Of a DNA stretch of 8,879 bases, positions 5,911 through 8,879 are shown one piece after another. The stretch covers positions 1 through 8,879 of the forward strand of contig JAEWGK010000094.1 in assembly GCA_023388385.1 (NCBI GenBank). The letters run 5' to 3'. The translations under genes and the position numbers were made by a program. Within the stretch, counting starts at the first letter, position 1; each line of letters starts with the position of its first letter. The DNA is from Actinomycetes bacterium (lineage in GTDB: Bacteria > Actinomycetota > Actinomycetes > Mycobacteriales > Mycobacteriaceae). Below the pieces are notes generated by a model that worked only from the letters and a program-made list of their open reading frames with translations, was not told the origin of the DNA and did no database searches.

Positions 5911-6642
5911 ATGAGCACCCCTCACCTCCCCGGTTCCGGGCGGCCCGTGGCGCTGGTCACCGGCGCCTCCCGCGGCATCGGCCTCGCGGTCGCGGAGGAC
6001 CTCGGCCGGGATCACCACGTCATCTGCGGCGCGACGACGGAGGCGGCCGCCAGCGCGGTCGCCGACCGCCTGCCATCGGCGTCGACGTTCGTCTGCGACC
6101 TCACCGACGACGCGGCCGTGGGGGCCGCCGTCGCCGACCTCCGGGACTCCGGGCTCACCCGCCTCGACGTCCTGGTCAACAACGCCGGCATGAGCGACAA
6201 GGCTCCCGTCGCGGAGGCCACCAAGGAGCAGTGGCGCCGCATCTTCGAGGTCAATGTCTTCGCCGTTGCCGATCTCACCCGCCTGCTGCTGCCGATGCTG
6301 CGGGAGGCGCGCGGCACCGTCGTCATGGTGAACTCCGGCTCCGGGTACCGCTCCACACCGGGCCAGGCGCTGTACTCCGGCACGAAGTTCGCCCTGCGCG
6401 CCATGACCGACGCGCTGCGGGAGGAGGAGCGCGGCGTCGTCCGCGTCAGCTCGGTCCACCCGGGCAAGACGGACACGGACATGCAGCGCGAGATCCAGGC
6501 GGACCGGGGCAACGGCCCGGACACCTACGACGCCGGCGTCTACGTCCGTCCGGAGTCCATCGCCGCCGCCGTGCGGCTCGCCGTCGACTGCACGGACGAG
6601 GCCATCGTCGAGGAAATCAGCGTCCGGCCGGTGGTGCTCTAG
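5911..6642 (+). CDS. Short-chain dehydrogenase/reductase, substrate unknown
   Basis: A 243-aa classical SDR. Seen: TGASRGIG (17-24), LVNNAG (88-93), Asn115 in FEVNVF, Ser142, and the catalytic Tyr155-x3-Lys159 (YSGTK). The NSGSG...PGQALYSGTKFALRA block, the HPGKTDTDMQRE segment and the C-terminal 'VRP' ending are typical of a compact actinobacterial SDR group with no agreed substrate. At the end of the second strand (CGATTE, 39-44) there is neither the acidic residue usual for NAD nor the Arg usual for NADP, so cofactor choice cannot be read. The ATG at 5911 gives a normal N-terminus, but the in-frame ATG at 5902 is equally possible: neither has an ideal ribosome site (GGAG at 5904-5907 is only 3 nt before 5911). 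Its stop codon lies 2 nt before the start of the small HTH gene. It shares only fold-level likeness with the dehydrogenase at 1974. Confidence 0.85.
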   Translation: MSTPHLPGSGRPVALVTGASRGIGLAVAEDLGRDHHVICGATTEAAASAVADRLPSASTFVCDLTDDAAVGAAVADLRDSGLTRLDVLVNNAGMSDKAPVAEATKEQWRRIFEVNVFAVADLTRLLLPMLREARGTVVMVNSGSGYRSTPGQALYSGTKFALRAMTDALREEERGVVRVSSVHPGKTDTDMQREIQADRGNGPDTYDAGVYVRPESIAAAVRLAVDCTDEAIVEEISVRPVVL

Positions 6643-6644
6643 TG

Positions 6645-6902
6645 ATGGCCGTCTCTCGACCTCCGTCCGAGGAGGATGCCCGCGCCATCGCGGACGCGGC
6701 CGCCGACGTCGCCGCCGCCCGCCGCAGCCTCGAGGTCGCCCTCGCGCGGCGCGACGCCGCCATCGTCGCCGCCTACCAGCGCGGTGCGACGGCGGGTCCG
6801 CTGGCGAAGGCCGCGGGCGTGCACAACCAGCTGGTCTACAAGATCCTCCGAGACGCCGACGCGTCCGCCGGCGGGTACCGCGGCGCCGGGAAGCCTGACT
6901 GA
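6645..6902 (+). CDS. Small helix-turn-helix-like protein, coupled to the dehydrogenase
   Basis: An 85-aa Ala/Arg-rich protein. Residues 8-37 look like one long amphipathic helix (EEDARAIADAAADVAAARR and on). Residues 37-69 look like a helix-turn-helix: AAIVAAYQRG, then GPLAKAAGV, then HNQLVYKILRDA, where the last helix would contact DNA. This resembles the small Fis/sigma-region-4-like 'GA(S/T)...LA...G(V/L)...(V/I)..IL' proteins common in actinobacteria; no family name is certain. The junction with the previous gene reads TAGTGATG: the ATG at 6645 is 2 nt after the TAG, and a GTG at 6642 even overlaps it. There is no separate ribosome site, so translation is probably coupled. It may regulate its own operon or the neighbouring acyl-CoA ligase. 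Its codon bias and third-position GC fit the real genes nearby. Confidence 0.72.
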   Translation: MAVSRPPSEEDARAIADAAADVAAARRSLEVALARRDAAIVAAYQRGATAGPLAKAAGVHNQLVYKILRDADASAGGYRGAGKPD

Positions 6903-6909
6903 CCCGTGC

Positions 6910-6951
6910 CGCGCGCCCCGCGCGCGAGCCCGGGGGCTACTCGGCCCGGGC
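6910..6951. terminator. Back-to-back GC hairpins between convergent genes
   Basis: In and just beyond the 34-nt gap between the small HTH gene and the convergent acyl-CoA ligase are two stems. The first pairs 6910-6916 with 6920-6926 (CGCGCGC and its complement) around a CCC loop. The second pairs GCCCGGG (6928-6934) with CCCGGGC (6945-6951) around 10 nt and runs into the ligase stop region. Neither has a T-run on either strand. They may act as a shared two-way terminator, but in DNA this GC-rich such stems also arise by chance. Confidence 0.35.
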
Positions 6952-8625
6952 CGCCATTTGGGCGTCGAGCTCGCGGAGCACGACCTTGCCGGCGGGGTTG
7001 CGCGGCAGGGAGTCGACGAAGAACACGCGGTCCGGCACCGACCACGACGCGAGGTGCTCGGCGACGTGATCCTTGATGGACTGCTCCGTCAGCGTCCGAC
7101 CGAGCTCGGTGTCCGAGCGGACGACGTAGACGTGCAGGCTGGCGACGAGATCGTCGTCGTGGACGCCGCGGGCGAAGACGTCGGCGGTGCCGTGGATCGC
7201 GCCGACGAGCTCCTCGACCTCGCGGGGGAAGATGTTCTCCCCGCCCTTGATGATCATGTCGTCGGAGCGGCCGCAGATGTAGAGGAAGCCGTCCTCGTCC
7301 TGCCGGGCGAGGTCGCCGATCTCGAACATCCCGTCGACGGTGCGGAAGCTGTCCTCCTCCGACAGGTAGCCGTTGAACGTCATGGCCATGACGGTGTGCA
7401 GGCGGCCGACCTCGCCGGGGCGCACGGGACGGTTGTGCTCGTCGAGGATCGCCAGGCGGACCCCGATGCCGGGCCGGCCGGCGGTGTCCGGGCGCTCGGC
7501 CATCTCCGGGCCGGTGGCGATGGAGGTCAGCCCGGCCTCGGTGGAGCCGTAGAAGTTGCACACCACCGGGCCGAATCGCTCCGTGAGCTCCGTGACCAGC
7601 CACGGCGGGATGGCGTTGCCGGAGGAGACGAGGAACTCGAACGGGCCGAGCTTCGCCTCGTCCTCCGGGCGCTCCAGCAGCGCCTCCCGGAAATGCCGCA
7701 GCCACACCGCGGCGGAGATCATGCCCTGGACGCCGTAGCGGAGGCACTGGTCGATGCACCTGCCGCCGTCGAAGTTGCGCTGGGTCACCAGCGTCGCCCC
7801 GGTCGCCATCGCGATGATGACGTTGGCCCAGCCCCAGGCGTGGAACATGGTGGCGGACTGGTGGATGACCATGTTGCGCCGCCACGGCACGCGGTCGGCC
7901 ATCGCCCCCAGCGGCGACGGGGTCTTCGGCTCGTCGCGCAGGATGCCCTTCGGCAGGCCGGTGGTGCCGGAGGACATGATGATGATCCGGCCCTGCTTCG
8001 GACGCCACTTGATGGCCGAGGCGCCCCCGGCCTCGTAGAGGTCCCGCATGACCAGCGCGCCGTCGGGCAGGCCGTCGCGCGCGGAGTAGTCCTCCATGTG
8101 GCTGACGACGACGCGGCAGCCGTGCATGTCCTCGGGCAGCTGGTCCAGGAACTCCTCGTCGATGAAGAGGAACTTCATGTCGTTCTGCTGGATGAGGCCC
8201 TCGATCTGGATGGGCGAGGCGCCGGTGTTCATGAGCATGATCTCGGCGCCGACGTAGGACTTGACGGCCATCGGCATGATGATGCCGCGGCCGTTGCGCG
8301 CCATCACGCCGAAGGCGGAGCTCTCCCCGAGGCCGAGGTCCATCATCGCCTCGGCCAGGGCGATGCTGTGGTCCCGCAGCTGCGTGTACGTCAGCTCCCC
8401 GTCGTCGTCGACGAGGGCGAGGCGGTCCGGGTACCGGATCGCGCCGATGGACACCAGCCCCGAGATGGCGAACCGCCATCGCGCCAGGCAGTTGAGCAGG
8501 CCGGGCACCATCGTCGGCCGGAACCAGAAGGACCCGGTGCGCAGCAGGGGGGCCAGGGATTGGCCGAGGGCGCGGGCCTCGAAAAGGAAGGAGTTTCGGG
8601 GCGCGACGTTGATTTCGGATTTCAT
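6937..8625 (-). CDS. FadD-type acyl-CoA synthetase (AMP-forming ligase)
   Basis: A 562-aa ANL-superfamily enzyme of usual length for fatty acyl-CoA synthetases. Known reaction: fatty acid + ATP gives acyl-AMP, then acyl-CoA and AMP. All core motifs are intact: A3 MSSGTTGLPKG (217-227), A5 YGSTEAG (359-365), A7 Asp438 in IGDLA, A8 hinge GRSDDMIIKGGENIFP (452-467), and the A10 catalytic Lys547 in PRNPAGKV. The N-terminal 60 residues before the AIRYPDRLAL start of the core resemble mycobacterial FadD2/FadD12-type ligases more than 4-coumarate ligases, but chain length and substrate cannot be read from this. It is convergent with the dehydrogenase-HTH pair. The ATG at 8625 is the most upstream ATG or GTG I can place in frame. 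Its only ribosome-like GGAGG is 13 nt away, which is long, and a small ORF ends 28 nt upstream, so translation could depend on that ORF. Confidence 0.9.
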   Translation of the reverse strand: MKSEINVAPRNSFLFEARALGQSLAPLLRTGSFWFRPTMVPGLLNCLARWRFAISGLVSIGAIRYPDRLALVDDDGELTYTQLRDHSIALAEAMMDLGLGESSAFGVMARNGRGIIMPMAVKSYVGAEIMLMNTGASPIQIEGLIQQNDMKFLFIDEEFLDQLPEDMHGCRVVVSHMEDYSARDGLPDGALVMRDLYEAGGASAIKWRPKQGRIIIMSSGTTGLPKGILRDEPKTPSPLGAMADRVPWRRNMVIHQSATMFHAWGWANVIIAMATGATLVTQRNFDGGRCIDQCLRYGVQGMISAAVWLRHFREALLERPEDEAKLGPFEFLVSSGNAIPPWLVTELTERFGPVVCNFYGSTEAGLTSIATGPEMAERPDTAGRPGIGVRLAILDEHNRPVRPGEVGRLHTVMAMTFNGYLSEEDSFRTVDGMFEIGDLARQDEDGFLYICGRSDDMIIKGGENIFPREVEELVGAIHGTADVFARGVHDDDLVASLHVYVVRSDTELGRTLTEQSIKDHVAEHLASWSVPDRVFFVDSLPRNPAGKVVLRELDAQMAARAE

Positions 8626-8653
8626 GTTTGGGGTGCAGCCTCCGTGGTCGATT

Positions 8654-8800
8654 TCACCGGCGCGGCGGTTCCGGGTGCGGGGTGCGCGGCATGCGCCATG
8701 CGGCCCGTACGGGGTGCGCGGAGTGTGCGGCGATCGCGATGTGCTGCCGGGAACCGCCCGACCAGTGGAATACTACGCCTTCATAACGAAACAATCTCAT
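8654..8800 (-). CDS. Possible 48-aa leader ORF upstream of the acyl-CoA ligase
   Basis: On the minus strand AAGGAGG (8807-8813) sits exactly 6 nt before an ATG at 8800, the best Shine-Dalgarno arrangement in the window. The frame runs 48 codons to TGA and stops 28 nt before the ligase start. The peptide begins MRLFRYEGVVFHWSGGSR and ends in a Pro/Arg-rich tail (PRTPHPEPPRR). Its first part uses A/T-rich codons unlike the rest of the window, and I recognise no domain. It could be a regulatory leader peptide, a real small protein, or chance: the first codons also overlap the likely promoter region, and if transcription starts at about 8762 the ORF would not be transcribed in full. Confidence 0.35.
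   Translation of the reverse strand: MRLFRYEGVVFHWSGGSRQHIAIAAHSAHPVRAAWRMPRTPHPEPPRR
8679..8721. repeat. 11-bp direct repeat, 32-bp period, upstream of the acyl-CoA ligase
   Basis: GGGGTGCGCGG occurs exactly at 8679-8689 and again at 8711-8721, start to start 32 bp, about three helical turns, so both copies face the same side of the DNA. They lie between the likely promoter and the start of the ligase gene. This is the layout of a two-site operator, but no known regulator motif is recognised and the sequence is GC-rich, so chance is possible. Confidence 0.4.
8770..8775 (-). promoter_or_regulatory. Candidate -10 (TAGTAT) for the acyl-CoA ligase
   Basis: The stretch 8766-8815 is the only A/T-enriched part of the 254-nt region upstream of the ligase. 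On the minus strand TAGTAT matches TANNNT and would start transcription near 8762, giving a leader of about 137 nt. A TTGTTT lies upstream but only 13 nt away, too close for a normal -35. Beyond 8815 to the window end I see nothing firm: an open frame from ATG 8845 on the plus strand (MFRWEAQ...) and an open minus-strand frame ending at TAA 8812-8814 are both too short to judge. Confidence 0.3.
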
Positions 8801-8879
8801 CGACCCCCTCCTTAAGGCCGTGGCGCGCGTGACGCGTGTGGCCCATGTTTCGATGGGAGGCGCAGGTGGCGCACGGTTT

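Noticed and set aside
6676..8832. A 718-codon plus-strand frame opposite the acyl-CoA ligase
   Set aside because: The ligase on the minus strand has every family motif; the plus-strand frame is its antisense image (Val/Asp/Gly/His-rich) with no motif.
1..8879. CRISPR array, tRNA, rRNA, insertion sequence or attachment site
   Set aside because: No regularly spaced repeats beyond the short ones described, no RNA-gene landmarks, and no transposase or integrase motif in any frame.
8812..8879. Minus-strand gene tail ending at TAA 8812-8814, or plus-strand gene start at ATG 8845
   Set aside because: Only about 22 and 12 codons are visible. The minus-strand tail (Pro/Arg/His-rich) looks non-coding and the plus-strand start lacks a ribosome site, so neither can be supported.

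Overview
The window is very GC-rich, with G or C at almost every third codon position, and reads as a chromosomal segment of a high-GC actinobacterium. The gene styles (a TauA lipoprotein, a MocR regulator with a leaderless-type start, a PiuB-type membrane protein behind a DtxR-like operator, a FadD-type ligase) fit Corynebacterium or a close relative in the Mycobacteriales. The genus is an inference: no rRNA or other marker gene is present. I see no insertion sequence, phage gene, CRISPR array, tRNA or rRNA.

Layout. (1) Positions 1-2720, plus strand: the 3' part of tauA (taurine-type substrate-binding lipoprotein, cut by the window edge), tauB (transport ATPase) and a YdfG/IsfD-like short-chain dehydrogenase, spaced like one operon. 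The permease gene is not in the window and may lie upstream. The dehydrogenase suggests that imported taurine-derived sulfoacetaldehyde might be reduced to isethionate; this is inference from context. (2) Positions 2721-3003: a regulatory gap with two perfect palindromes after the dehydrogenase, then an A/T-rich promoter with a DtxR-like iron box over its -10, then a long 5'-UTR stem-loop that could mask the ribosome-binding site. (3) Positions 3004-4386: a four-helix PepSY/PiuB-like membrane protein with an unusual Arg-rich N-terminal extension. (4) Positions 4397-5818: a MocR-type (GntR + aminotransferase fold) regulator whose likely -10 box overlaps the previous stop codon. It is followed by an 11-bp tandem repeat whose opposite strand is a strong G-quadruplex motif. 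(5) Positions 5911-6902: a second short-chain dehydrogenase, closely coupled to an 85-aa helix-turn-helix-like protein. (6) Positions 6937-8625, minus strand, convergent: an acyl-CoA synthetase. Upstream of it lie a possible 48-aa leader ORF with the best Shine-Dalgarno sequence of the window and an 11-bp direct repeat.

Most genes here belong to well-known families. The less ordinary signals are cis-regulatory (2900-2998, 4384-4397, 5819-5850, 8654-8813) and two contextual pairings: tauAB with the dehydrogenase, and the second dehydrogenase with the small HTH protein. I found no clearly new defence or mobile system. GC-rich DNA gives long spurious open frames on the opposite strand, and these were left out.
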